From: Methanobacteriota archaeon
GTDB lineage: Archaea; Methanobacteriota; Methanobacteria; Methanobacteriales; Methanobacteriaceae
Direction of reading: 5' to 3'
NCBI GenBank assembly: GCA_023411115.1
Contig: JAEYPF010000019.1
Coordinates: forward strand, 1 to 64,000
Length of the DNA: 64,000 nucleotides
Of this stretch, positions 54,495 to 63,577 are shown piece by piece. Each line of letters starts with the position of its first letter. Within the stretch, counting starts at the first letter, position 1. Under the pieces are notes generated by a model. That model searched no databases and was not told the DNA's origin. It saw nothing but the letters and a program-made list of their open reading frames with translations. The translations under genes were made by a program, and so were the position numbers.

Positions 54495-55493
54495 ATGAAT
54501 TTATCTAATTTTACCAGTATATGGAAACCTGCAGTTTTCCAGGGTGAAGGAAAGAAAAAAGAATATTTTGAAGGCTGGTATTTTAAATTAGTTGATAAGG
54601 ATGAAGAAACAGCCTATGCAGTTATCCCTGGAATTTCTATTTCTAAAGATCCTCTAAAATCCCATGCATTTGTAATGTTTTCAGATGCTAGAAACCATAA
54701 AATGCATTATTTTCAGTATTCAATCACTGATTTTCAGTTTAAAAGGGATAAATTTGAGATAAATATAGATAAGAACTTTTTCAGCATGGATTGTATTTAT
54801 TTAGACTTAAAAAATGCTCAAAGTGAAATAAAAGCTCAATTGAGATTTAAGGGTGCATATCCGTGGCCAGTTAAATTTTTATCACCGGGAGTTATGGGTT
54901 GGTATGCATTTATTCCCTTTATGGAATGTTATCATGGAGTTTTAAGTTTTGATCATTCTATTGAAGGTTATATAGATATTGGTGGTAAAAAGAAGGATTT
55001 TACGAGTGGTAAAGGGTACATAGAAAAGGATTGGGGAACATCAATGCCCTCTTCATGGATCTGGATGCAGAGCAACCATTTTAATGGAGATAAAATTTCT
55101 CTTTTTGGTTCTATTGCCAAGATTCCGTGGCTTAAGAATTATTTTACAGGGTATATATTTGGATTCTTATATAAAGATCATTTGTATAGGTTTACGACAT
55201 ATACTGGGGCAAAAATAAACAAATTAAATGTTTCTAATAATGAAATCAGCTTAATGGTTGAGGATAAACATTATGGTCTTGAATTAAACGCTAAAAGGGA
55301 AAAAGGTGTTGATCTACCTGCTCCATCACTTGGGGAAATGACTGCAAAGGTCAATGAAACATTGAGTTCTTCAATAAATCTGAACTTTTATAAGAAAAAT
55401 GGAGGTAGAAATGAAATGATTTTTTCGGGTTCAGGTAGAAATGCTGGTTTAGAATTTGTAGGAGATATTGAAGAGCTTTTAATGGGATTTTAG
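54495..55493 (+). CDS. Tocopherol-cyclase-like lipocalin-type protein
   Basis: 332 residues. The N-terminal block FQGEGKKKEYFEGWYFKLVD and AYAVIPGISI, then GVLSFDHSIEGYIDIGGKKK, YIEKDWGTSMPSSWIWMQSNHF, match the tocopherol-cyclase (PF14249) family, also seen in bacteria without tocopherol. A lipid-like or prenyl-chain ligand is plausible in an archaeon. No signal peptide. No clear Shine-Dalgarno before the ATG; possibly leaderless. Confidence 0.8.
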   Translation: MNLSNFTSIWKPAVFQGEGKKKEYFEGWYFKLVDKDEETAYAVIPGISISKDPLKSHAFVMFSDARNHKMHYFQYSITDFQFKRDKFEINIDKNFFSMDCIYLDLKNAQSEIKAQLRFKGAYPWPVKFLSPGVMGWYAFIPFMECYHGVLSFDHSIEGYIDIGGKKKDFTSGKGYIEKDWGTSMPSSWIWMQSNHFNGDKISLFGSIAKIPWLKNYFTGYIFGFLYKDHLYRFTTYTGAKINKLNVSNNEISLMVEDKHYGLELNAKREKGVDLPAPSLGEMTAKVNETLSSSINLNFYKKNGGRNEMIFSGSGRNAGLEFVGDIEELLMGF

Positions 55494-55615
55494 CTGAATT
55501 TACATAGTTTCGGGGGTTATTTTTCAAAAAACATGAGGAATGCTGTGGGGGAGGGGTAATTTTGAGAATATAGAATTGATAATTTACTTATATTTTGTAA
55601 TACATATCAATATAC

Positions 55616-55945
55616 ATGAAATATGAAGGTGCCTCTAAAGAAGAAGAAAATTATCTCCGTACAAAAGAAAGCATTATAAATAACCTTTATGACCAGAAGG
55701 ACACAGAGGAAAAATATTTAGAAACAGTAGAAAAATTATTGAAATACTGGAGGAGTGAATTAGGTCCAGTTGATACTCAAAGTAGAGAAAGACATACCAA
55801 GCTTTTAAAACTAATTGACACAGAAGAATCTACAATTAATAAAATTAGAGAAGATATTAGTAGAATCAATGAAATGATAGATAAAACTGAAAAAAACCTG
55901 ACAAAAATTCAGGAAATGGTTACTTCGCTTAGAAAGGAACGTTAA
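55616..55945 (+). CDS. Small coiled-coil protein, YWRxEL family (copy 1)
   Basis: 109 residues, all helical and strongly charged. Core YLETVEKLLKYWRSELGPVD, then ERHTKLLKLIDTEESTINK. The same pattern (Y-W-R/K-x-x-L, about 20 residues, then EE..I..I) occurs in the proteins at 62788 and 63174, and more weakly at 55974. A TATA-like CTTATATTTT is centred 26 bases before the ATG and no ribosome-binding site is seen, so the transcript is probably leaderless. Function unknown. Confidence 0.7.
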   Translation: MKYEGASKEEENYLRTKESIINNLYDQKDTEEKYLETVEKLLKYWRSELGPVDTQSRERHTKLLKLIDTEESTINKIREDISRINEMIDKTEKNLTKIQEMVTSLRKER

Positions 55946-55973
55946 GCATTGAAATAGCCTATATGGTGATTTT

Positions 55974-56300
55974 GTGTCTAGGCGAGTTAATAATGGTATC
56001 AAAAAAAATATAAAAGAATTAGATCAGGAATCAGCTATCCAAAAACATTTAAATTCAGAAAAAAAGTTAATTAAAAAATTAAAAGAGCGAAAAGAAGCAT
56101 ATAAAGAATTTTTAACTCAAATAAATGATTTTATAGATTATGCCCATGAGCAAGCAAAAAATAATGATGAATTAAGAATCAAATATTTGGAAACCATTGA
56201 AGAAGAGGAATCATTACGGGATAAGATAAATGAATATCTAAAGAAGAATGATGAGTTAATTGAATCCATAAAAAAATCTAATTTTGATTTGGAATCATGA
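55974..56300 (+). CDS. Small coiled-coil protein, YWRxEL-related (copy 2)
   Basis: 108 residues, helical and charged (KLIKKLKERKEAYKEFLTQIND...YLETIEEEESLRDKINEYLKK). It aligns in layout with the other three, but the Tyr-Trp pair is replaced by DFIDYAH. GTG start, with GGTGA four bases upstream. It begins 28 bases after copy 1, probably cotranscribed, and faces the PAS-only gene tail to tail. Confidence 0.65.
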   Translation: MSRRVNNGIKKNIKELDQESAIQKHLNSEKKLIKKLKERKEAYKEFLTQINDFIDYAHEQAKNNDELRIKYLETIEEEESLRDKINEYLKKNDELIESIKKSNFDLES

Positions 56301-56330
56301 AAAAACCAATTTTGAACATTTCAAGTCTTA

Positions 56331-57845
56331 TCAATGATCTGTTATTTCTCTTGCTATCGTGGATATCCCAGTAATTTCCCCGGCAGTATTCTTTATAGGC
56401 GACAGGGTTAATGAAACATATATTTCTTTATCGTCTTTTCGTATCCTTTTAGCTCTAAAATGCTTTACAGTTTCTCCTTCTTTAATCCTATCCATAATTT
56501 TTGATGTTTTTTCCCATTCATCAGGGCTCATTAAAATAGATATGTGTTTTCCAATGATTTCATCTGCTGAGTAGCCATATATTTCTTCAGCAGCTTTATT
56601 CCAGCTAAGTATGACTCCATCCACGGTTTTACCTATTATTGCATCATCTGAGCATTCTACAATATTAGCCAGTCTGAGAATTTCCTCTTCGGCCTGTTTA
56701 ATGTCTGTTATATCATGCGCAACAAATAGGGCTGTTTTCACCTGACTCATTTCAAATTCAGGAATAATACGGGCAGAATAGTATTTAAGTCCTTCTCCTG
56801 TTTCCATTTTAAATTCAAAAATTTGAGGTTTTCCAGTTTTAAGAACAGTTTTCAATAGTTCTTCGTTTGATAATGCATCATACGGCACTTCAAGGTTCTG
56901 TAAGTTTTTTCCAACGCATTCTTTTCGTGTTTTTCCTATTAGATGGGGAAAAACAGGGTTAACATAGGTAATATGCAGATTATGGTTAAATCTTATAATT
57001 ATATCTGGTGAATGTTCAGCAAGAGTTCGGAATGTTTTTTCACTAAAACGAAGAAGTTTTTCAGTCCTTTTATACGGTGTAATGTCTTCTACTATTCCAA
57101 GAAATTGTCGGGGTTTGCCTTCAGGAGTTCGTTTTAAAATGACATGTTTGGCATCAAACCAGTGCCATCCATCAGTTTTATGCATTAAACGATATTCTAT
57201 TTCTATAACTTCACCATTTCGAGCATTTTTTATTTTATCTAAAATTCCTTCAACTTTTGGAAGGTCTTTTGTGTGATAAAGACTCTTCCAGAACAATATT
57301 CCTTTTTCCTCTATTTCTTCTTTAGTATAACCAATTAATTCATAAATTTCATGGCATATATAAATATCTTCTTCTTTTATTAAATCATAAACACATATAA
57401 CGCCAGGAAATGCTTTAAATACGCTTTTTAGGAAATTTTCTTTTTCATCTATTTCTTGTTCTATTTTTTTTTCTCGACTTATATCTGTGCTTATTACCAT
57501 GTACATGTTTTCTTGGAAGGAAAAAACAGACACTGAGAAATATTTATTCATTTTAGGGTAATATACTTCATTTTCGTGGTCTTCTCCTGCTACAGGGATT
57601 TTATTTATAAATTTAATATATGACTTTGTAATTTTGGGTCCATGCACTAAAGAGAACTTTTTTCCGATTAATTTTTCACGGAGAACATTAGAATGTGTTT
57701 GAGAAGCCGGATTGGCATATTTTATACGTAGATCCACTATTTCGTTTGTTTCATCACGTAAAGCTTCTACTACATAAACACTTCTACGCATTTTTTCAAA
57801 TATGTCAAAATATGCATCATTAAATGGAAATTCATCGCGTTCCAT
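56331..57845 (-). CDS. PAS-only sensor protein, no output domain
   Basis: 504 residues, four PAS/PAC domains (about 15-125, 140-265, 275-390, 395-500): e.g. ENMYMVISTDISREKK, RQFLGIVEDITPYKR, TALFVAHDITDIKQAEEE, GISTIAREITDH. It stops immediately after the last PAC motif, where related proteins go on into a kinase. No kinase, GGDEF or DNA-binding part is present and the downstream sequence does not continue the frame. Either a partner for the kinase and CheBR next to it, or a truncated kinase. GGGTG precedes the ATG. Confidence 0.85.
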   Translation of the reverse strand: MERDEFPFNDAYFDIFEKMRRSVYVVEALRDETNEIVDLRIKYANPASQTHSNVLREKLIGKKFSLVHGPKITKSYIKFINKIPVAGEDHENEVYYPKMNKYFSVSVFSFQENMYMVISTDISREKKIEQEIDEKENFLKSVFKAFPGVICVYDLIKEEDIYICHEIYELIGYTKEEIEEKGILFWKSLYHTKDLPKVEGILDKIKNARNGEVIEIEYRLMHKTDGWHWFDAKHVILKRTPEGKPRQFLGIVEDITPYKRTEKLLRFSEKTFRTLAEHSPDIIIRFNHNLHITYVNPVFPHLIGKTRKECVGKNLQNLEVPYDALSNEELLKTVLKTGKPQIFEFKMETGEGLKYYSARIIPEFEMSQVKTALFVAHDITDIKQAEEEILRLANIVECSDDAIIGKTVDGVILSWNKAAEEIYGYSADEIIGKHISILMSPDEWEKTSKIMDRIKEGETVKHFRAKRIRKDDKEIYVSLTLSPIKNTAGEITGISTIAREITDH

Positions 57846-57982
57846 AATACACCCTCATATTATTAATATAATTTGTATTATACTTATTTTTAGGTATATT
57901 ATAGAATGATATTGTAAAAAAAATAGAATTAAAATTGGGGTTAAAACTTATTTATTTTTGATATAAATAGCATTTTATTGTC

Positions 57983-59215
57983 TTACTGGGGCATTAGGGG
58001 TATTGTGAAATAGAATGTTGAACCTTTACCGAGCTCTGATTCAACCCAAATTCGCCCACCATGACGTTCTATAATTCTTTTGACTATTGATAATCCAATT
58101 CCAGTCCCTTGATATTCATCTATTGTGTGCAATCTCTGGAATATTGTAAAAATACGTTCAGCATATTGTGAATCCATACCAATTCCGTTATCCTGCACAC
58201 TGAAGATATATTCATTTTTATTTTCATCTTTTTTTGATGAAATATGGATTTGGGGTGGTTCATTTGGCTTACTAAATTTTATGGCATTAGATATGAGGTT
58301 TTGAAATACTTTGGTAATTTGTACTTTATCTGCTACCATTTTTGGAAGCTTATCGTGGGTAAGTTCCACATGACATTCTTCAATCAGGCCTTTTAGGTAA
58401 AATAGAGCTTCATTAAGGGCTTCATTTGTGTCAAATGCTCTAAATTCTCCACTCTTTGTTACCACCCTTGAATATTCCAGTAAATCCAGAATCATCTGCT
58501 GCATTCTTTGGGCAGCTTCCACTATATAATCTATAAATTCATCTGCATCTTCATCAAGATTACCTCTGTAGCGTCGCTCTAAAAGTTGTGTAAAACTTGA
58601 GATAGTTCTAAGCGGCTCCTGCAAGTCATGAGAAGCTACATAGGCAAACTGCTGCAGTTCATCATTAGAGCGTTTTAATTCATCCTCTGTCTTTTTTCGC
58701 TCGGTGATATCCACAACTGCCACTTTAAATGTGGTTTCGTGGTTAAACTGGGGCACCATTTCAACATGTGCATAAAAAATAATTCCATTTTTCCGGATAA
58801 GTCCAAGGTCAAATACTTGTTTTGCTCCTGTTTCTATGGCCTGTTTACGATGATACATAAATTTTTCTGAGTACTTTGGGGCTATATACCATCTAAATAA
58901 TGTTTTAATCAGGCCATTTTTATCAAAACCTAATAAATTCGCACCTGTAGTGTTTATTTCGGTGATTGTAGTTGTTGCATTCAGCGTAAAATATCCGACC
59001 GGCGCGAAATTGTAAAGATCGTAATATTTCTCGTTTAATTTCTCTAAATCTGCTCTAGAATGTCTGAGTTCTTCATTCTGTATTTCTAGTTCAATCTGGT
59101 GTACTTGGAGCTCATGAATCAGCGAATCTACATCTTTTGGAAGATTTTCAAACTTGTCTTTTTCCTCGCGTAACTTCTCTTCTGCAGCTGAGCGTAGTTT
59201 TTCTTTTTTATCCAT
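57983..59215 (-). CDS. PAS-domain sensor histidine kinase
   Basis: 410 residues: N-terminal coiled coil (VDSLIHELQVHQIELEIQNEEL, i.e. HELQVHQIELEIQN), one PAS (YNFAPVGYFTLN...VAVVDITERKKTEDEL, about 65-175), HisKA with His196 in ASHDLQEP, HATPase with NLISNAIKF, DNGIGMD and GTGIGLSIVK. The N-terminal coil-plus-PAS unit is widespread in methanogen and bacterial hybrid kinases. Nearly the same kinase module as the one at 16912. No response regulator or transmembrane segment. Confidence 0.93.
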   Translation of the reverse strand: MDKKEKLRSAAEEKLREEKDKFENLPKDVDSLIHELQVHQIELEIQNEELRHSRADLEKLNEKYYDLYNFAPVGYFTLNATTTITEINTTGANLLGFDKNGLIKTLFRWYIAPKYSEKFMYHRKQAIETGAKQVFDLGLIRKNGIIFYAHVEMVPQFNHETTFKVAVVDITERKKTEDELKRSNDELQQFAYVASHDLQEPLRTISSFTQLLERRYRGNLDEDADEFIDYIVEAAQRMQQMILDLLEYSRVVTKSGEFRAFDTNEALNEALFYLKGLIEECHVELTHDKLPKMVADKVQITKVFQNLISNAIKFSKPNEPPQIHISSKKDENKNEYIFSVQDNGIGMDSQYAERIFTIFQRLHTIDEYQGTGIGLSIVKRIIERHGGRIWVESELGKGSTFYFTIPLMPQ

Positions 59216-59319
59216 ATTAGAGCTCCTTCTCCAATTTAGAATTCACTTTTTTGAGGCATATTATCATTTGATTTAGACAAAATAGGATAAAGTTTACTTT
59301 AATTATGGTATTAGTTTCT

Positions 59320-62274
59320 TTATTTCTTTTGATACTCTGGATTATGGGTAATATCTTCAATTGCGAGTAGAATAAGCCCCTTACCTATGGTTTTACCATT
59401 AATTCGCTTTTCTTGAAGTTTTCGGCCATTTAAAAGCATCTTTCTGTGTCCTAATCCTGGAAAAACATGTTCAACTTCAAAATTTTCAAATTTCTGGTCT
59501 CTAGGAAGAATTTTTTCCAGTAATTCCCGTAGTTTAGGAATATCCCATTGATTATTCCCTAATTTGTATAATAATTTTCCTTCAGTTTCTTCTTCATCTA
59601 CTTTAAATTTATCATAAAATGAATTATTTGCAGATATGACCTTTAATTCATCATCTAATACTACAAGAGGCTCACGAACGGTATCTACAATACTTTTTAC
59701 ATACTCTAATTGGCTTGCAAGCTTCTGTACTTCTTTCTGCTCACTAATATCTGTAAAAGTAATCACTGCTCCATCTATAATATTTTCTAAAGTTTTGTAA
59801 GGTATTATTCGTACAAGGTACCATTTTCCATCTCTTGTGCGTACCTCTTTTTCTTTATAAATTACCCTGTCCATTACCTCTTTTATGTCATTGATCATAT
59901 TTTCATATTCTACATTAGATACGATATCTTCTAGAGGTCGTCCTACATCAGATATTATGAGATTAATTAATTTTGTGGTTTCTTTTGTGAAACGCTTTAT
60001 TTTAATATTTTTATCCACAAATATGGTTGGGGTTTCGATACTATTCAGGAGATTGTTCATGTCATCGTTTACTTCAGACAGCTGATCAACTTTATTTTGA
60101 AGTTCAGTGTTGACTGTGAGCAGTTCTTCATTCAATGATTGTAATTCTTCTTTAGATGTTTCTAATTCTTCATTAGTACTTTGCAGCTCTTCATTCATGG
60201 ACTGTAATTCTTCATTAGCGGATTTAAGCTCTTCATTTGAAGTTTCAAGCTCTTCTATGGTTGTGTGAAGCCGTTCTTTCGTAACCCTCAATTCTTCTTC
60301 AAGTTCCCTGATTCGTTTATCCTTTTTAGGGGTAGTTTCAGGAATCTTTTCTTGCTCCCTTTTTTGAGGCTCTATATCTTTAAATGTGACCATTAAAAGG
60401 CCTTCCATTATTTTAGGCTGATTAATGGGCCGCACTGTCAAACTAATTGGCTGGTAATCACCATTGGTTTTAACATCCAAATTTTTGTATTCAACTTCTT
60501 TATTTTTTAGAATCGCTTCATTTATGGCAGAATTCAGCTCGAACTTAATTCCTTCCCTTGCCATATCTACAATACTAAGGTTTGCTACACCTTCTGCAGG
60601 TTCTAAATATTTGCCTACCCTTCCATGGATGAAAATAATCCTTCCATCATTATTGGCAATTACAGTAGGGGGAGCATATCTTTCAATCAGCAATTTTTCA
60701 ACATTTTTAGAAATATTCTTGTCTGATTTTCCAAGTATTTCTAAATCTTCAACAGCAGTATAATCCTGTGGTAATCTCGCATATGGAAACTTAACAAAAT
60801 CTCCCGCAGGGGTATATTCAGTTTTTTTGGATTTGTAAATCTTCCATTTATTATCGAGAGTGCTGAATGATTCCACAAAATTGCTTATGCTTTCTGATGG
60901 GCCTAGGAACATAATACCTCCTGGTTTCAGTGCATAATTAAATGAAGATAACATTTTCTTCTGGGCATCTTTATTCATGTAAATTAAAACATTTCTGCAG
61001 GATATGGCGTCAAGCTTGCTGAAAGGAGGGTTAATAAGGACATCATGGGGAGCAAATATTGCCATTTCCCTTATACTCTTTTTAACCCTATACCCCTCGC
61101 CGGATTTAGTAAAGAATCTATGTAAGCGCTCTGTACTTACTTCCTTGACAATTGTACTGGGATAAGTTGCAGTTCGAGCAATGTTAATGGCATCTTCATC
61201 TATATCAGTACCAAAAAGCTGAATTTCTAAATGTTTTCCTACTTTATCAATATACTCTTGAATAATCATTGCAATGGAATAGACCTCTTCACCCGTGGAA
61301 CAGCCCGGAATCCACACACGGACTCTTTCTCCATCCATTTTTTTATCAAGTACTTCTGATTTTAGAGATTTTTCAAGGGCTTTAAATGCATCAGGATCTC
61401 TAAAGAAACTTGTAACGTTGATTAAAAGCTCTTTAAATAGTGTGTGAATTTCTTTAGGGTGCTGTTGAATGTAACTGAGATAATCAGACACTTTATCAAT
61501 TTGATGAACGTTCATACGCCTTGCAATACGTCTGTTTATGGTACTTTCTTTATAGAGAGAAAAATCATGGCCTGTTCTGTTTCTAATTAACATAAGAATT
61601 TTTTGAAGTGAACTTAGGGCTTCCTTATCTTCTCCAATTATCTTTTTAGGGGGTCTCTTACCTATTCGTTTTATGTATGAAATTAAAGACTCAGGTATAT
61701 TTTCAGGTGGTGTAATGTAGTCTACAAGGTCAGTATCTATTGCACTTGATGGCATGCTTCCCGATACTGCAGAATCAGGGTCTTGAGCTATTACCATTCC
61801 ACCCATACTTTTAATGGCTCTTATACCAATAGTACCATCCGATCCAAATCCAGAAAGTATAACACCAATTGAATACTCTTCTAGATCATCTGCTAATGAT
61901 TGAAAGAAGAAGTCAATGGGCCTTCTTAAGCCGTGAGGTTCTTTAGGGACGGCAAGATGTAATATTCCGTTTATAATTCCTACATTTTTATTTGGGGGAG
62001 TGACATACAATTTATTTGGTTCAACCCGCATTCCTTCTTTAATTTCAAGGACTTCCATGTCGGTATACCTTGAAAGTAGTTCTGCCATTGAACTTTTATG
62101 AGAAGGATCGAGGTGTTGAATCAGGACAAACCCTACGTTAGAATCAGTGGGCATATTCTTGAACATTTTCCCTAAAGCTTCCAATCCTCCTGCTGATGAG
62201 CCAACACCTACCACTGGAATTCTTTTCTTTTTTTTAGAATCATCCTTTAACTTATCTTCGCCAGGGTCTGCCAT
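59320..62274 (-). CDS. CheB-CheR-PAS fusion protein
   Basis: 984 residues. CheB methylesterase (Ser in VGVGSSAGGLEAL, His in LIQHLDPSH, Asp in LSGFGSDGT), CheR methyltransferase (about 215-480; IPGCSTGEEVYSIA, SCRNVLIYM), a PAS-like piece, a long coiled coil of repeated (S/L)NEEL units, and two PAS domains. No receiver and no kinase. It probably modifies glutamates of unknown partners in a signalling relay, not chemotaxis. The longer frame from 62394 is rejected: ATG 62274 has GGAGG six bases before it, and the extra residues come from element E7. Confidence 0.9.
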   Translation of the reverse strand: MADPGEDKLKDDSKKKKRIPVVGVGSSAGGLEALGKMFKNMPTDSNVGFVLIQHLDPSHKSSMAELLSRYTDMEVLEIKEGMRVEPNKLYVTPPNKNVGIINGILHLAVPKEPHGLRRPIDFFFQSLADDLEEYSIGVILSGFGSDGTIGIRAIKSMGGMVIAQDPDSAVSGSMPSSAIDTDLVDYITPPENIPESLISYIKRIGKRPPKKIIGEDKEALSSLQKILMLIRNRTGHDFSLYKESTINRRIARRMNVHQIDKVSDYLSYIQQHPKEIHTLFKELLINVTSFFRDPDAFKALEKSLKSEVLDKKMDGERVRVWIPGCSTGEEVYSIAMIIQEYIDKVGKHLEIQLFGTDIDEDAINIARTATYPSTIVKEVSTERLHRFFTKSGEGYRVKKSIREMAIFAPHDVLINPPFSKLDAISCRNVLIYMNKDAQKKMLSSFNYALKPGGIMFLGPSESISNFVESFSTLDNKWKIYKSKKTEYTPAGDFVKFPYARLPQDYTAVEDLEILGKSDKNISKNVEKLLIERYAPPTVIANNDGRIIFIHGRVGKYLEPAEGVANLSIVDMAREGIKFELNSAINEAILKNKEVEYKNLDVKTNGDYQPISLTVRPINQPKIMEGLLMVTFKDIEPQKREQEKIPETTPKKDKRIRELEEELRVTKERLHTTIEELETSNEELKSANEELQSMNEELQSTNEELETSKEELQSLNEELLTVNTELQNKVDQLSEVNDDMNNLLNSIETPTIFVDKNIKIKRFTKETTKLINLIISDVGRPLEDIVSNVEYENMINDIKEVMDRVIYKEKEVRTRDGKWYLVRIIPYKTLENIIDGAVITFTDISEQKEVQKLASQLEYVKSIVDTVREPLVVLDDELKVISANNSFYDKFKVDEEETEGKLLYKLGNNQWDIPKLRELLEKILPRDQKFENFEVEHVFPGLGHRKMLLNGRKLQEKRINGKTIGKGLILLAIEDITHNPEYQKK

Positions 62275-62280
62275 TTTATG

Positions 62281-62405
62281 CCTCCAAAATTTTTTTACAA
62301 AAAATTTTGGTCGTTCAGAAAATCTCAATCTTTGATTGAGATTTTCTTCAACCTCCAAAAATCTTTGATTTTTTGGGTTCAGGAAGTACAACACTTCCTT
62401 TAACC
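62281..62405. repeat. Tandem hairpin element E7 (leader of the CheB-CheR gene)
   Basis: Four hairpins in a row: CCAAAATTTTTT/AAAAAATTTTGG around ACA (62284-62310), AGAAAATCTCAATC/GATTGAGATTTTCT around TTT (62317-62347, perfect 14-bp stem), CCAAAAATC/GATTTTTTGG around TTT (62355-62376), AGGAAGT/ACTTCCT around ACAAC (62381-62399). The GGAGG ribosome-binding site of the gene overlaps the first hairpin. Linkers GGGTTCAGGAA and TTCCTTTAACC match E1. Confidence 0.85.
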
Positions 62406-62787
62406 TCCATTATCTATATGAATCTTTAAATATGGTTATAAGTTCTTTAATCATGATTTACAACAAATTATAATTAAAATCTTATTTTAAATATTAATTT
62501 TTATGACGCAAGTGTTTATTATATTTTTATATATAAAATTGGTTAGCATGTTAATTAGTAAAAAAGTATTAAATTTGAACTAAAACCCAGTAATTAACAT
62601 TATTGCGGCTTTAAATGTCCTTTAAATTATGTATATTCATAATATTCTCATTTAATTTAAAATTTCTAATATTTTATAATATTAACTTTATCTACCTTTA
62701 TTGGACAAATTAATGGCTAAACATGGAAAATTTAACAAAAATGTAAAGTAGGTAATCTATTAATGTATTAAAAAATAAACTATAGTT
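62406..62787. other. AT-rich intergenic region between divergent genes
   Basis: About 380 bases between the CheB-CheR gene and the third small coiled-coil gene. Poly-A/T sequence with several TATA-like stretches; no open frame, RNA gene or hairpin element recognised. Confidence 0.45.
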
Positions 62788-63111
62788 ATGCCTCAAAGAG
62801 ATGAAGAAGATCTGACAAAAGAAATAGAGGAACTTAGAAAAGTACAGAATGAATACCAAGGTACATCCAAAGAAATCGTTAAAACTCTCAAAGAACTTAA
62901 AAAATCACAAAAAGATTATATAAATTTGGTAAAAGAGCACCAGGTATACTGGCGCAATGAATTAGAAAAAACTGAATATCAGGACACTTCTAGACGCAAA
63001 AAACTTGAAAAAACACTTGAAAATGAAGAAAAAATACTCAAAAAACTTGAAAAAGCATTGAAGCATACCGAAGGGAGAATTGAATTTCATAAAAGGCATG
63101 AACAGGATTAA
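62788..63111 (+). CDS. Small coiled-coil protein, YWRxEL family (copy 3)
   Basis: 107 residues, helical and charged. It begins MPQRDEEDLTKEIEELRK; the core is YINLVKEHQVYWRNELEKTE, then RKKLEKTLENEEKILKKLEK. Lines up with copies 1 and 4 through Y-W-R/K and the following EE pair. No Shine-Dalgarno near the ATG; possibly leaderless. On the plus strand, outside the divergent CheB-CheR gene. Confidence 0.7.
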   Translation: MPQRDEEDLTKEIEELRKVQNEYQGTSKEIVKTLKELKKSQKDYINLVKEHQVYWRNELEKTEYQDTSRRKKLEKTLENEEKILKKLEKALKHTEGRIEFHKRHEQD

Positions 63112-63173
63112 ATATTGTCCTGTATAATGGCAATTGATTAATTTTTAATACTATTAAAGATATAGTGTATTAC

Positions 63174-63530
63174 ATGCCTGAGCAAGAAGAGGAAAGAATT
63201 GATAAACAAGCTAGTAAACAGGAAACATTAGAAGAAAGACTGGGAAAAACTCGAGATCAAATAATAAAAACATTTAAAGAACGAAGAAAGTCAGAAAAAG
63301 ATTTTTTAGAAATCATAAAAAAACAAAGAAAATACTGGAAAGACCAGTTAAAAAATATCGATCCACAGAAAGACAAAGATAGATACGATGAACTTAATGA
63401 AAAAATAAAAAACGAAGAAACGCTCATTAAACAAATTAAAGATGAAATAGATAGGATAAATAATGAACTTAAACAGGAAAAAGAACATAAAGAATCAGAA
63501 CAAAAAAAAAAAAATGATAACTTGGCATAA
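63174..63530 (+). CDS. Small coiled-coil protein, YWRxEL family (copy 4)
   Basis: 118 residues. Begins MPEQEEERIDKQASK, close to copy 3; core FLEIIKKQRKYWKDQLKNID, then RYDELNEKIKNEETLIKQIK; the tail is very lysine-rich (EHKESEQKKKNDN). ATG 63174 is preferred over a GTG three codons earlier since the MP(Q/E) start matches copy 3. 62 bases after copy 3; the two are probably a recent tandem pair. Confidence 0.7.
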   Translation: MPEQEEERIDKQASKQETLEERLGKTRDQIIKTFKERRKSEKDFLEIIKKQRKYWKDQLKNIDPQKDKDRYDELNEKIKNEETLIKQIKDEIDRINNELKQEKEHKESEQKKKNDNLA

Positions 63531-63577
63531 ACGTTAATGAACTAATTATAGGTTAAATCAAAAATTTAAAGGTGTTC

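Noticed and set aside
62275..62394. N-terminal 40-residue extension of the CheB-CheR frame
   Set aside because: Encoded by the hairpin element; a proper GGAGG-ATG start lies downstream at 62274.
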